In this document: piece after piece, positions 23,201 through 38,200 of the stretch
Layout: each line of letters begins with the position of its first letter
Position numbering within the stretch: the stretch's first letter is position 1
DNA from: Ophiura sarsii
Lineage: Eukaryota > Echinodermata > Ophiuroidea > Amphilepidida > Ophiuridae
DNA length: 64,000 bases
NCBI GenBank assembly: GCA_035610835.1
Contig: CM069456.1
Location: 28,216,234 to 28,280,233 of the forward strand
Direction: 5' to 3'
Position numbers and translations under genes: made by a program
Notes under the pieces: generated by a model
What the model was told of the DNA's origin: nothing
Database searches by the model: none
Seen by the model: the letters and a program-made list of their open reading frames with translations, nothing else

Positions 23201-26200
23201 GATTATTAAGGGCACTGTGGTACCAACGCCAGTATTAAGGGCACCTAGGATACATTGAGTATCAACGACATACTCTTGCTGTTTTACAATGCCCTCATCT
23301 TTATACGTTTTGATGTGACTAACCACCCGCTATTATAGCTTCGGCACCTATACATGCGCTTTCCATTATAAACTGGATATAATACGGGTATATTGGTATG
23401 GATATATTGACGGCAAATGCGGTACCTGGGTTATTAAGGCCATCTGTGAGGGGTAGGGCCTAGGCCTATGGGCAACCGGTGTATTAAGAACACGTGGAGT
23501 ACTTGGATTAGGAACATGGGTATCTGTATTATTTAAGAGCACATTGGGCCTAGGCGCATGGTGTATTAAGGGTATCATGTCACTTACATTATATCAAGGG
23601 CACTTTAGGTACCTGCCCTGGGTACCTAAATAAGGACATACTCTTGATATCTATATAAACATTTATAACGCTTTGATATTACTCACCTCTGCCTATTGTG
23701 GCATGACTATTACTGCCCGCTATCTTCGGCACCCGCGATTAATTCAAGTTACTTGAATGATAGGCCTACATTAAGGCACCTGGGTATTTTTAACAATTTG
23801 TGCCGTTTTGCCGGTTTTCTTCAAGAACATGGCTGTGAAAAATGTAAGTAAGGCCAGGGGTACCGGAACATTCTAGGTTTGTGCCGTTGTGCCGTTTTCT
23901 GAAAATGATTTGTGAAGTCGATGGTATAATACCTATACTGATGTGTTTATAAATACCATGGTACCATCTTATTTTTAAGAATTTGTGCCGTTTTGCCGTT
24001 TTTTTCATGAACATGGCTGTGAAAATTTGAGTAAGGCCAGGGGTACCGGAACATTCTAGGGTTGTGCCGTTGTGCCGTTTTCTGAAATTGGTTGATGAAG
24101 TCGATGTTACAATACCTATAACGCTGTAATTCCAAATATCATGGCACACTTTTTATTTGTAAGAGTTTGTGCCGTTTTGCCGTTTTTTTCATGAACATGT
24201 CTGTGAAAATTTGAGTAAGGCCAGGGGTACAGGAACATTCTAGGTTTGTGCCGTTGTGCAGTTTTCTGAAATTGGTTGATGAAGTCGATGTTACAATACC
24301 TATAATGCTCTAATTCCAATTATCATGGCACACCTTTTATTTTTAACAATTTGTGCCGTTTTGCCGGTTTTTTCAAGAACATGGCCGTGAAAAATGTAAG
24401 TAAGGCCAGGGGTACCGGAACATTCTAGGTTTGTGCCGTTGTGCCGTTTCTGAAAATGATTTGTGAAGTCGATGGTATAATACCTATAATGCTGTAATTC
24501 CAAATATCATGGCACACTTTATATATTTAAGAATTTGTGCCGTTTTGCCGGTTTTCTTCAAGAACATGGCTGTGAAAAATGTAAGTGTGGCCAGGGGTAC
24601 CGGAACATTATAGGTTTGTGCCGTTGTGCCGTTTTCTGAAATTGGTTGATGAAGTCGATGTTACAATACCTATAACGCTGTAATTCCAAATATCATGGCA
24701 CACTTTTTATTTTTAAGAATTTGTGCCGTTTTGCCGGTTTTCTTCAAGAACATGGCTGTGAAAAATGTAAGTAAGGCCAGGGGTACCGGAACATTCTAGG
24801 TTTGTGCCGTTGTGCCGTTTTCTGAAATTGGTTGATGAAGTCGATGTTACAATACCTATAACGCTGTAATTCCAAATATCATGGCACACTTTATATTTTT
24901 AAGAATTTGTGCCGTTTTGCCGTTTTTTCATGAACATGGCTGTGAAAATTTGAGTAAGGCCAGGGGTATCGGAACATTCTAGGTTTGTGCCGTTGTGCCG
25001 TTTTCTGAAAATGATTTGTGAAGTCGATGGTATAATACCTATAATGATGTGTTTATAAATACCATGGCACCATCTTATTTTTAACAATTTGTGCCGTTTT
25101 GCCGTTTTTTTCATGAACATGGCTGTGAAAAATGTAAGTAAGGCCAGGGGTACCGGAACATTCTAGGTTTGTGCCGTTGTGCCGTTTTCTGAAAATGATT
25201 TGTGAAGTCGATGGTATAATACCTATAATGCTGTAATTCCAAATATCATGGCACACATTCTAGGTTTGTGCCGTTGTGCCGTTTTCTGAAATTGGTTGAT
25301 GAAGTCGATGTTACAATACCTATAATGCTGTAATTCAAATATCATGGCACACTTTATATTTTTAACAATTTGTGCCGTTTTGCCGGTTTTCTTCAAGAAC
25401 ATGGCTGTGAAAAATGTAAGTAAGGCCAGGGGTACCGGAACATTCTAGGTTTGTGCCGTTGTGCCGTTTTCTGAAAATGATTTGTGAAGTCGATGGTATA
25501 ATACCTAAGAACATGGCTGTGAAAAATGTAAGTAAGGCCAGGGGTACCGGAACATTCTAGGTTTGTGCCGTTGTGCCGTTTTCTGAAAATGATTTGTGAA
25601 GTCGATGGTATAATACCTATACTGATGTGTTTATAAATACCATGGCACCATCTTATTTTTAAGAATTTGTGCCGTTTTGCCGTTTTTTTCATGAACATGG
25701 CTGTGAAAATTTGAGTAAGGCCGGGGCGGGTACCGGAACATTCTAGGTTTGTGCCGTTGTGCCGTTTTCTGAAATTCGTTTGTGATCCTTCTAGATCATC
25801 CGATCTTTCTATGAATCGTAAATTCATTTTTTCAAACATCGATAACAGGTACTATTTCGTTTTTGGAAAAGAAAAAGTAAATAATGTCGTTGCCAATCAA
25901 ATTGCAAAGGGGGAAAATTGCTTGAGCACCAAGTTTTCGATACAACATACATATCCTATGGGTGGCAATTGTCTCCCGGTTTCAAAAATAAATTTCCCCC
26001 TATATCATGACATATATCCATTTCTTGACTTGGTGCAATGATAAATGATCATGTCATTGTATATCATCTTACTCTATTCTAGGTGGCGTGTCGTCTGCAA
26101 AATTAGAGTTGGCAATTGAACAGATCATATCCGCCAATGTAGAAGTATCCAGATTACAGGCAGGGATCGCAGAATGGCATTTCAACGCAGAGCAGATCAC

Positions 26201-29200
26201 GCAAGGTACTAATGGTAGATTTGACTGCATGTTGAATTTTTTTTTTTTTATCTTTTAAGTTTATTAATCGTTCTTTCTTCAGTTACAAATACTTCATGAT
26301 TACAAATCTCCACTCTTTTCTATCACAATCACATACATGTATATCAAATCAAACATGTTCAGTTTAAATTACAAACCTATTACATATTTTTACTATTCCT
26401 TGTATCTTCTATGATATGCAGCTTCAAAATATGATATAGTTTCAAGTTACACATCTCATTGTTACGCACAGTCATCTGATAAATTGATGCTATTTAAATG
26501 TCAATCAATTTTCTGAACCTCAATTCTGATTTGAAAAGAAATAACAGATTGGGATGATTCCCATATCTAAATTTACTAATTGACAATTTCGCTATCATAA
26601 TTATACTAGTAATGAAATCTCTCTGTGTTTTTTTCTGTACATTTCTGAAACCCAAAGAGTACATCAAAATGTGTTAGAACTACATGTTTTGATACTTTTA
26701 AAGATATAATGTCATTTGCTTCTAACCATATTGGTTGTATCTTCTTACAGAAAAAGAAGAAGTGTTCTACATAATCCTTTTCATTACATATATCACATAC
26801 ATCATTATTTTCTATTTTCATTTTATGCAGAAGAATTTTTGTGGGGTAGATATTACTAGTGATTTTCCAATTAAGTGATATCAATCTGCCCTCTCTTGTT
26901 GTAGATGGAATATTATTCCATATTTTATTCCAATTAAAAGAGAAGTTTGGATATTTTCTCTGCCAGAAATGTTGGCATATTGGAATCACAGACACTTTTT
27001 TCATCAGTTCTTTTTTAAAGGTTTTTACTGTTGTCTTATCAATGTTAACATCTCTATCAGTACATCTTAAATAAATACACTTATCTTCTGTATGAGGGTG
27101 TTTGACACATTTCCAATCTTTAGGAATTGCATTGATAAGAGCTAAATATTCCATCAATAGCCTACCATTGTGTGGCATTTTATTTCTTAACTTTACTACA
27201 TCTAACATTTTCCCATCTTTACCAAATAATTGATTGATCTTAATGATTCCTGATTTTATCCAGAGCTTAAAGTGAATCGTCTTTCCATTGTATCTAATGT
27301 GTTCATTGTTCCAAATTACTTGGTTGTTATGATTTTCTATACTCTTTATTTGTTTAACCGTATTGCATTTGAACCATATTTGTATCAACATTTTATAAAA
27401 CGACGGCAGTTTGTTTAAAATATCGATACATTGTTTACTTAAAGTTGTTAGAGAACAATTACAATTGAATATATCCATACCTATATCAAATTTTCCAATG
27501 TGAAAGAAAGCAATATTTTTCCAAGCGGATATGTCATTGTTTAGCATTTTTTTTACCCATGACATTTGTAGTGAGTATAAGAATGACTTCAAATCTACCA
27601 TTCTTAATCCACCTTGGTCATAATTTAACATCAGTGTTTTACGTTTGACTCTTTCTCCTTTCCTCCATACAAATTTGTGAAATATACTGTTTAATTGTGT
27701 AATGATATGTTCCGGTAAGACAATGACTGAACTTACATATGTTAATTGAGATGCCATTAAGCATTTAACTATTAGTATTTTGCCAACCATTGACAGTTGT
27801 CTATATTTCCATGCTTCTATAATTAATTTGACAGAATTCACTTTTTTTCCCCAATTTTCATTTATATTGCTAGCACTTGTAGTACTACTGAAAGTAATAC
27901 CTAAGGTTTTAACATTATTATTTGGATATACATTCCATTTTAATTTACCAAACGTATCTCTTCTTAGGCTATTTGATCCAATCCATATTGCCTCTGTTTT
28001 ATTTTTATTGAGAGAGAGACCTGATATAGACTTAAACTTGTCCAAGACTGCTATGACCTTATTAATTTGATCTTCATTTCTTAAAAACATTGTTATATCA
28101 TCAGCATACAGTGATATTTTGGCATCCTTTTTCTGGTAATTTATGAAAGGCAGTTTAATACCTTCAATATTTTCGTCTTGCCTTACTTTACATGCTAATA
28201 CCTCAATACATAATACAAATAATAATGCAGATAAAGGACATCCTTGCCTTACCCCTTTGTTTATAGGGAAAAATTCAGAAACATGTCCATTATGGGTTAT
28301 ACAGCTACTTATATCATTATACAGAGTTTCTACCCATTTGATGAAACTAGGACCAAAATTTAATAATTTCAGAGTTGCCATCATATACTGCTTATCAATA
28401 CTATCAAATGCTTTACTAAAATCTAAAAACATAATAACTCCAGGCATGTTTGCTGTTTGTGTATACCTTAAAACGTCTTCAATTAGTCTAGCATTTTCAC
28501 CTATAAAACGCCCTTTAATATATCCTGTCTGGTCAGGATCGACAATCTTGGATATGATAGTTTGCATTCTATTTGCCAAAGCCTTCGTAGCTATTTTATA
28601 ATCGACATTCGTTAATGTAATTGGTCTCCAGTTTGACAGTAAATCACGTGGTTGGTTTTTGCCTTTGTGTATTAATGTTATTATACCTTTCCTTTGACTT
28701 CGACCTAGTTGGCCATTTTTATAACCTTCATTTAATGAGTTCATAACTAAAACACCTACTTCATTCCAAAAGTGTTTATAAAATTCTGTGGTCAATCCAT
28801 CATAACCCGGACTTTTGTTAGTTTGCATATCGTCAAGTGCTTTTTTACATTCCTCTAAAGTAAGTGCACCTTCGCATACCATTTCACATCATCTTTGTCA
28901 TACTGTACTATTTTATTAGAATTTTAGATCATAAATATCGGATTTATCAAACTCAAGATACTCTCCAGAATGTCAAACATGGTGATTTCACCTTTTTGAC
29001 AAAGTGCTAAAAAATGTGTGTGCTATTACAGCTTGTTTGAAAAATAATATAATATTGTGTGTCTTTCTGTTGTAACTGTTATTAGTTATGGGTGTTCAAA
29101 TCATTAATAATTCTTCTCCTTAATTCAATTTAACGGGTAAAAGAAGTTTGTCACACTTGAGTGACCCCATGCATTGTTTTATTTGACAAGTGTTTAGGGA

Positions 29201-32200
29201 CTTCTTAATGAAGTGGTATTTGGTGAATCACCAGTGGCTTAGATTTCATTTTCACATTGGAGAATTGATTTCGTGAGGTTAAACACTAAGGGACTATATC
29301 ATGTTTAGCAAGTTTGTAGGAAATTGCACCCCAATATGAAAAAGAAGTATTAGCCACAGTACTGCTAATTACCCTTGACCACGTCTTTACCTGTTTAAAT
29401 GTCCCTCAAGTTAGAAACAAAGCTTGGGGTCGCTCATGCGTGACGATCTATTTTTACTCTTCAAATTGAATCAAAATGAAGAAGTATTAATGGTTTGAAC
29501 AACAATATGATACAAGTTCAATAAAACAATACAAGTTCAATAAATGTTTTCATAATCAAAATCAATGAGATTAGATCCGTTGTTTTCCTATCATATTTGC
29601 TATACTGTACCCTTTCATTAGCATTTTAGATCATGAATATCGGACTTATTTAGTGTAAGACATGGTGATTTCACCTTTTTGGCAAAGTGCAAAAAAAAAA
29701 AAAGTTTTTAAACAGCTTGTTTGAAAGAAACTAATGCTTCTCTTAATCTCTTGTCTGCTAATATAATTGGTTCCTTTATATTTTAAACTGCTGTTGTATC
29801 ATATTGTTGTTCAAACCATTAATACTTCTTCATTTTGATTCAGGGTAAAAATGGATCGTTACGCATGAGCGACCCCAAGCTTTGTTTCTATAATTAGCTA
29901 GGTTTGAGGCTAAACTTGAGGGACATTTAAACAGGTAAAGACGTGGTCATGGGTAATTAGCAGTGGCTTAGACTTCTTTCTTATATTGCGTTCATTTCAT
30001 CGCGATTGGACAGTTGCAATTGTCTTCTTTATGGACTCCCGGATACAGACATTTTAAAGCTCCAACGCGTACAAAACTCGGCTGCACGCCTGGTTACCGG
30101 TGCCAGAAGACGCGACCATGTGACGCCAATTTTAAAGGATCTACATTGGTTGCCAATCAGAAAGCGAATTATTTTTAAACTTCTCCTTGTTGTATATAAG
30201 TCCCTGCACAATCTTGCACCTACCTACATCAAACAACTCATCACACCTTACCATCCTTCTCGAACTTTAAGATCAAGATCAAAAGGGCTCCTTCAAGTAC
30301 CACGTGCGGCCAGATCTGCTAAACGGACTTATGGCAGTAGAGCCTATTTCATCGCTGCACCGAAGGAATGGAATGCTCTTCCCGAACATGTCCGACGTGC
30401 TGCATCTGTGCAATCCTTCAAAACGTCATTAAAGACATATCTTTTTAATTTATAAATTTTGCATAGTAGACTGCATTGTACATTATATTTAATATCCTTG
30501 CTGGTCATGTTTGCAGATCAAGCCTAAGAATGTGTTTTTCATTCTGTTAATGTACTGTAGTTTTAATGATTACTCATTTATATTTGTATCATAAGTTGTT
30601 GTTGTTGTATTTGTACTTTATGTAATCTATGATGTATAGCTTCTTTATTATGTTCTTATATTTTTTCATTTATGTATGTTAAGCGCCTCGGGGTTGTGTT
30701 CACAATGTGAGGCGCATTATAAATGCCCTTTTATTATTATTATTATTATTATTGGGGATGCGATTTCCTACAAACTTGTAAAAATGATATAGTCCCTGAG
30801 TGTTTACCCTCACGAAATCCATTCTCCAATGTGAAAATGAAATATAAGCCACTGGTGATTTACCAAATACCATTTCATTTAGAAGTCCCTGAACACTTGT
30901 CAAATAAAACAATGCATGGGGTCACTAAAGTGTGACAAACTTCTTTTATCCGTTAAATTGAATGAAGGAGAAGAATTATTAATGATGTGAACACCCATAA
31001 ACTAATAACAGTTACAACAGAAAGACGCACAAGATTATATTGAATATTTAATATAAGGGAATATGAGAATACACAAGTTTCTTTCAAATAAGCTGTAATA
31101 GCACACACATTTTTAGCACTTTGTCAAAAAGATGAAATCACCATGTTTTACATAATGGAGTGTATCTTGAGTTTGATAAATCCGATATTCATGATCTAAA
31201 ATTCTAATAAAAAGTACAGTATGACTAAAATTATGTAAGAACAACGAACCTAGTCCCATCGATTTTAATGATGACAAAAATTATTGAACTTTGGACATCG
31301 ATGGGTACTAATCATTTTAGGACAGCCTGTATGTATCCAGATATATATTTTAATTGTCAATATCAATGTTTTACTTTCCCATTGATATGTATGCATTTAC
31401 GGAAGCTAAGATCGACTTGCCCTACGTGAATGAAGTGTTTTAAACTATACGATATCTTAAGTATCGCATCATAAAACCTTATCGCTTTACACCTGTAAGC
31501 ATGGCATCGTAAATATGCACCTGTATACTTTAAAGAACTTATAAACAAAAACTAGATATACCCTCCCATTAATATTGAGTTTGACATCGTCAATATTGAA
31601 TTCTCACAGCACCGCTAATTCCATAACATCCGTACATACACCTAGCACAAAAAAAGTCTCTGACCAGGTACTTTGATGTTGGCTAATCCAAACTCAATAA
31701 TCGGTACCAAAGATCTGAGATATACATTAAATGAGAAATTTTCTTCTCCGTAGTTTGAATTAGTGCAAGAATCGATTTGGTAGTTGTGGTCGATTAAACA
31801 ATCATAACATCAATAATATCCACTCGATTTTATGAATGAGGTATCAAACTACGGAGAAGAAATTTGGTCATGAAATGTACATCACAGATTTTTCGTATCG
31901 ATTATTGATTTTGGATTATAGCCAACATCAAAGCGCCTGGTTAGGGACTTTTTGTGCTAGGTGTATATATAGATCACTGGTAGCACGATACAACAGCAAC
32001 AACAACACAATAATGTACCAATGAAATATGCGTTTGTATGCATCAATAACAACAGAAAGTACATTCAGGAAACAAGGTAGTCTTCAGGTGTTTCTTATAA
32101 ATGTGTAAGGATTCACAGAGTCTGATGTTGCTGAGCAGTCCATAGTTTAAGACCAGTAGCGGTGAAAAATATATCCGCGGCAACTAGGAAGGTTCGATCG

Positions 32201-35200
32201 GACTCGAACCAACTGCTGAACGGCAGATCAAACCACTGTAAAACATCCTGTTTTAATATTATGTTAATACGTGCACTTTCTACGCCCATCGTACTAGTCA
32301 CAAAATGTCCTATGCTATTATATTAAAGAGCAGGATTTGTCTGCTATTGTGTTACCTGTTTTCCGGGTTTATTTCCGGGACCAGTACGTGCAAATATGTA
32401 TCAGGCTCGCTAAGTTGTGTCCTAATCATTATTTTATAAAATTGAATCAAATTTAAAAGTAGTAAGATAAAATAAATCTTAATAATTATGTAGAACTAAT
32501 TGCTGTTATTATACGTATTATATTTTGTGTTTAGAAATGTCCCTTTACATTTTCTCCCATTTCAGCCAATAAACGTATGATTCGTTTACGTAACAACATT
32601 ATATCCATTTTGAACTCGAGTTCTCCAAATTACGACACCGCTCGAACCTATACTGGACAGTTTCTACATATGTACCAGAGTTTTTACAGCAATACAGACT
32701 GGGTAGAGCTAATTGTATGGTTGAATTACATAGCTCTCATGCCAGATGCACCACTTTTTCCTTATACAGATTTAGGTAAGAAAAACAATTACGAATCAAA
32801 GTTCAGATTTCGATTTCGATATCATAAGTGTGATCGACCAAAACGATTGGGTGATACACATTCGATACGTAAATATACAATGTAACCCGATAAGTTATCT
32901 TTAATTATAGCTCTCTGGTATGCCCGTTTCTTTACTTGTGATTTCTGTTGAAGTTATCCATTCAGTTATATATATGTGAGGACATTTTAATTTATTGTAT
33001 GATTCAAATCGTACTTTTCTTAAACAAACAGGTATTCAAGGCAGGCCGTATTTTCCCGTTGCCCCACCTGATCAAAACACATGTCGTAATTGCGTTTTCT
33101 CACCCGGCAGGTAAGGTTTGACCAAATATTTCTGATTAAAGATTGAAAGATCTCGAAAAGAGCAGCACCAATACGGGAATTAACAGTTCAAAGTTGTACG
33201 TACAACCGGTAGTAGTATCAGGTAGCACTATCATAATGTGTTTGTATGGCAATAATCATATAAATGATATCTAGATTAGAGATGTGCAGACGTAAATTAA
33301 GTTACCCGGAAACGCAGCAATGTCTATTATGCAGCGTCATGTCTCGAGAAGACCATAACGGGCGGATAAAAACTAATTCTTAATGACATGATGGCTTTAT
33401 ATATTATGTAAAACATAATCAGAAATTCGTAAAGGGCGGATGAAAACTAATTATCAATTACATGATGGCCTATGTTAAACATAATCAGAAAATCGTAGTG
33501 GGCAGATGAATACTAATTATTGATTACATGCGGAATTATATGTAAAACATAACGAGAACAAATATGTTGAAAGAACGAGGTATGGTGCAGGGATAGCACT
33601 GGATCAAAAATGTGAGAGGTCCCATGACATTTTTCGGGACCCCGTAGGACTTCAAAAAACAAATTTAAGGGGTCCCTCAAGAAAATGAGAGGTCCCGAAG
33701 TATGGGTATTTGAAAATGGACGAAACTGATTTAGGAAAATTAGAGGCCACACTATGAGTCGATGACTTATGGTTTGGTTAGTTAAGGGTCGACGGGTATG
33801 ATCGATGATGAGGACAGTTTTATTGAATTTATATTGTGAGCGAAGGATGGATATATGTAATTTACAGAATTTCTTAAGGTTTCCATTTCTATACATCGTC
33901 AAATGTGAGGGGTCCCTTCAATTTTGATCGGGACCCGCAAGGCTTTCCAATTTGAAATCTGACGCGTCACTATTCAAAAGTGAGAGGTCTAGGACGCGCA
34001 GACGCGTCATAATGCGACCCTTGGTATGGTGTCGAAGAGAAGTGTAACATGATCAAACTGGAATGAGCCACATTTTCAGAATTTTGATTGCGACAAGTTT
34101 TACTTTGATTTTACAGTTGGTAAGTAGGTTATATCCATGGTTATATCACTTTATAAACTTTAAGTCTATACTTTTAATAGATCATCATAATGCGATTAGA
34201 CAATACGGTTAGATCATACTGTATCATTTTAAAGTGCTCTCAAATGATGCATACAAATCAAAATTGAAATTGTCAACATGTGACTTATTTTACGTGCGAA
34301 TAACCTTTAAAAATTAAGTTTTAAATTATATACATGTTATATTCCTTATTTATATTCTTCTTTGAATTATCGAACACAAATCAAATAGTCGCGAATGTGT
34401 CTAATAAATAGATTAAATAAAATGAAATCAACAAATCAACAAATAAGATAATCAGTACGATAATATCAAATTCACATATTACATTATGAGTCGGTCGGGC
34501 CCGTAGAAAAAGGAACTGTTTTGTTGTTGTTGTGAGATACATTACTAACCATGTACAGTTTCGTTTGATTTTCAGACCAGAAGGGGATTGTGCGTATAAT
34601 ATATGGGATGCCCGGATGGGTGTGTATCTCACTAGCGGCTTCAGAAGTGATCAAGATTTAACCAAACCAGAAAGTAAGTCAATTATCGTGAAATATATAC
34701 TTCAAGGCGACAACAGTCTCTTTGTTGGGCGACAAGGCAACACAAGTCACTTATGGGTCCATAACTTAATACGAGAAAGGCATATTGAGACACTTTCCAA
34801 TTGCATGTTATTCAAGAGAGATTGGCATAATACGTTCATGAAACTCCTTGATCGATTTCTATTCAACAAATCAAGCGTAATTTGAGAAATATGATAACAC
34901 TATTTCATAACATGATTAAAGTGCTAAAAATGTAACATTTTTTGTAACATTTTGTATAAAAACCAACCGTGAACAAAGCTCCACTAGATGACTTAAACAA
35001 AAAAATGGGTTATTGTCGTAAAGCTTCGCTCGCTCCAAGGGCTACTTTGAAGTAAACAAAATGTACTCATGTTCCCTTTATTTCCTAGGGGTGGCTTACA
35101 CACATTTCATTGTAGTTTAGTATTTCATAATTAGTGTATGATTTGTCTTTGAATCGTGGAACATCTTTTTTATGCTATATCGATTTCAGTTTGTTTAACA

Positions 35201-38200
35201 CTTTCCATGCGGCTATTACATAGTTTTACCATAATTATACACACAAACAAATGTAGAGTCCTTTCCTAACTTTCAAAGTCTATCTCAAGAATTACTGAAC
35301 CAATACTAGGCATGTTGGTACTTATTTTAATGTATTTCTCTCATCATGGTGATTCCAAATAATGGTGATGAAATTTCATGATTTTGACTTTTTTGAAACA
35401 TTGTGTGATATTTTGTAACCGTCGTCTGTAGATGACTGCTGCGTGGAAAGTGTTTAGTAGGCACACACATACACCTAGCACATAAAGTCCCTGACCAGGT
35501 GCTTTGAGGTTGGCTAATTCAAAATATATGATCGGTACCAAAAATCTGAGATATACATTAAATGAGCAGATTTCTTCTCCGCAGTTTGATACCTCATTCA
35601 ACAAAATCGAATGGATACTTTTAAAGTTATGTCGATTTCAATGACCGCGCATGCAACAGAAAAGTTGCACTAGGTATAGGAAATCATTGATTTGTGTGTG
35701 ATTTACCACTGTCACTGAAAACTCACAGCTTATCAGCTAAGACTTGTATTCTTCACAGCCAGATACACCCGTTGTCCCGCACATTGCGGTTATCACTAAA
35801 GACCCATTCATCTGTCTCGTTCAGATAGCACACAGTTATGACAGTAATCACACACAAATCAATAATTCCTATACCTAGTGCAACTTTTCTGTTGCATGCG
35901 CGGTCATTGAAATCGACATAACTTTAAAAGTAGCCATTCGATTTTGTTGAATGAGGTATCAAACTACGGAGAAAAAATTGCTAATTTAATGTATATCTCA
36001 GATTTTTGGTACCGATCATATGTTTTGAATAAATCAACCTCAAAGCACCTGGTCAGGGACTTCATGTGCTAGGTGTATATGTTATGTATGTTTCTCATAA
36101 ATGTAAACATTTGTTAATTAATCCTATACAGCAAACGATGCTTATGCATATTTCGGCAAGTGTTCACACGGTGGCCCAAATGATGTAAGCAAAGGCAAAA
36201 CAGCATCGGGTGGTATAAACAAGGAGGGCACAGAACCAGTACTAGCCCCACACCATTATCATCATGTTGAAGCAGCAGAGCTGGCGATACTTAGCACGGA
36301 GTTGTACTTCATGTCACCGGGTATTTACCATTTCCCTCCAACCAGACTAGATCTAGATACATAAAATACCACGCTAACTTCAAAGGGCTAATCCAGTGGC
36401 GTAGCTAGGATTTTTTTCAGGGGGGGGGGGGCAAGATTTCTAAAATTTTCGTAAAAGGTTGCCCCAATTTGTTTTCTAGTCACTTACCTCGTGAATTTCA
36501 CGTAAGTGGGGTCACTTACCTTTTTTTTTTAGTGGGGTGGGGGGCGGGGGGCACAAATTGGTTTTTTTCGTCAGGGGGGGGGGGGGGCATTTTCCCCCCT
36601 GCCCCCTTGAGCTACGCCACTGGGCTAATCCTTTTGAAATCCTTACAACCCCTATAAACGAAAGACATAACCTTTATTTTGCACACAGGGAGTGTAGATT
36701 TAAAAAGGAATCACCCATGCAGGTATCCCCTTTTGAAATTCACTCTCCCTGTGGAAGATTAATGTCATGGTTTCCAAATGCAGTGTAAGGATTTCATATA
36801 GTGGAATAACCCAATGTCCAGCGATATTTTTTATTGACGGCATTCAAACACTGAACCGTTTTGGATTTGCCTTACGTAGGGTTTGTAAAACCATTTGAGG
36901 GTAAAATTAAGCTTTGATCTAACGCAGCTGGGGTATCGTCATACAAGTATGTATTTTAACATATTAAAGATGATTGATTAATGTTCCAATGCATAATCAC
37001 TGTTATGCCGGCGATTTAGCTATTAGCCGGTCATACATTCTCCAATGCCCAGATTAGGCAGGCCAGTAGTCATGCCTTACAGTGTAAAACCCACACGTGG
37101 CCTTGATTTATATTCAACAATGACAGCAGGTTAACAGTCTAGAAACAGATACTGTATGGCCTCATGATCTTTGGTCTGTACTACAAAAGTGTTGAAAAGG
37201 TGTAACATGATGGAGGCGTTGTATAACAAAACGCGAACAAGGATGCACTTTCGAACGGAATGTCCAGGTCCCGCCAAACACAAGATATGTTGTCTAATTT
37301 ATCGTAATCTGCGCATTTCAGAGCATGGCCTTCTTAATAACAGCGGTGAGGAAGCCTTCCGAAAACTATTGAACTTGGGCACGGGTGCCACTCTAGCGTT
37401 CGTTATTGATGTATCGGGGAGCATGCGCGATGAGATTTTGGCTGTGCAGGAGGAGGCAATTGAAATTATACGGCAAACCAACGGCACTTATGATGCTCCG
37501 TATAACTACGTAGTGGTACCATTCAACGACCCTGGTAAGTTAAAGTACAAATTAACAATAGTTAACATCAGTCAGGTAGCACTGCAAAACTACTAAAGTG
37601 ATTCGACGTATTATGCATGCAATAGTCGCCATAGTAATACGTTGCATCACAATACGTGCAAGCACCAATGAAAATTGATTAAGACAAGTTTAAATATACC
37701 CATAACAATAGATTTATATTTGCATTAGTCTCAGTTTAATTGGTATGGGTGCTTGTACGTATGGCGTAGCAAACTATTGTTTTACGTTCAGTCACTTACC
37801 AGTCAGCTGTAGAACGGGACCCCGTTTCAAATGAGGGCGCTCTAAAACGACGGGTGTACGTAACCAAGGTAACGCACACCCGTCAATTTGCGCAATGATT
37901 GAATTTTCGCCTTTTACCCCAATTATCTGCATAAAAAGTAACTATCGAGGGCAGCATAAGGTACCAGAACTCCTTGCGACATCCAGTTCAATGATTTCAT
38001 TTAACCTTTGACCCATCATCACACGACACAAGCTAAAATTATGTCTTTTTTGACCGGTTTGCTGCGATGAGACCACCATTTTATAGACGAGATTACACCA
38101 TTTTATAGAATTTTTAGGGCAAGTGTGATAATTTTTACATTAAATATAAGCCCTATAGTATTCAGAAGTGATGCCTTTGTAACGGTTATCTCTGTGATAA

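Noticed and set aside
18600..25782. CRISPR array
   Set aside because: Unit length is 184 bp without unique spacers between short direct repeats, and the context is a eukaryotic intron.
37171..37321. Open frame upstream of exon 7 as an extended exon
   Set aside because: The acceptor at 37320-37321 joins exon 6 in phase and gives the family-like sequence EHGLLNNSGEEAF; the upstream residues do not resemble VWA7.
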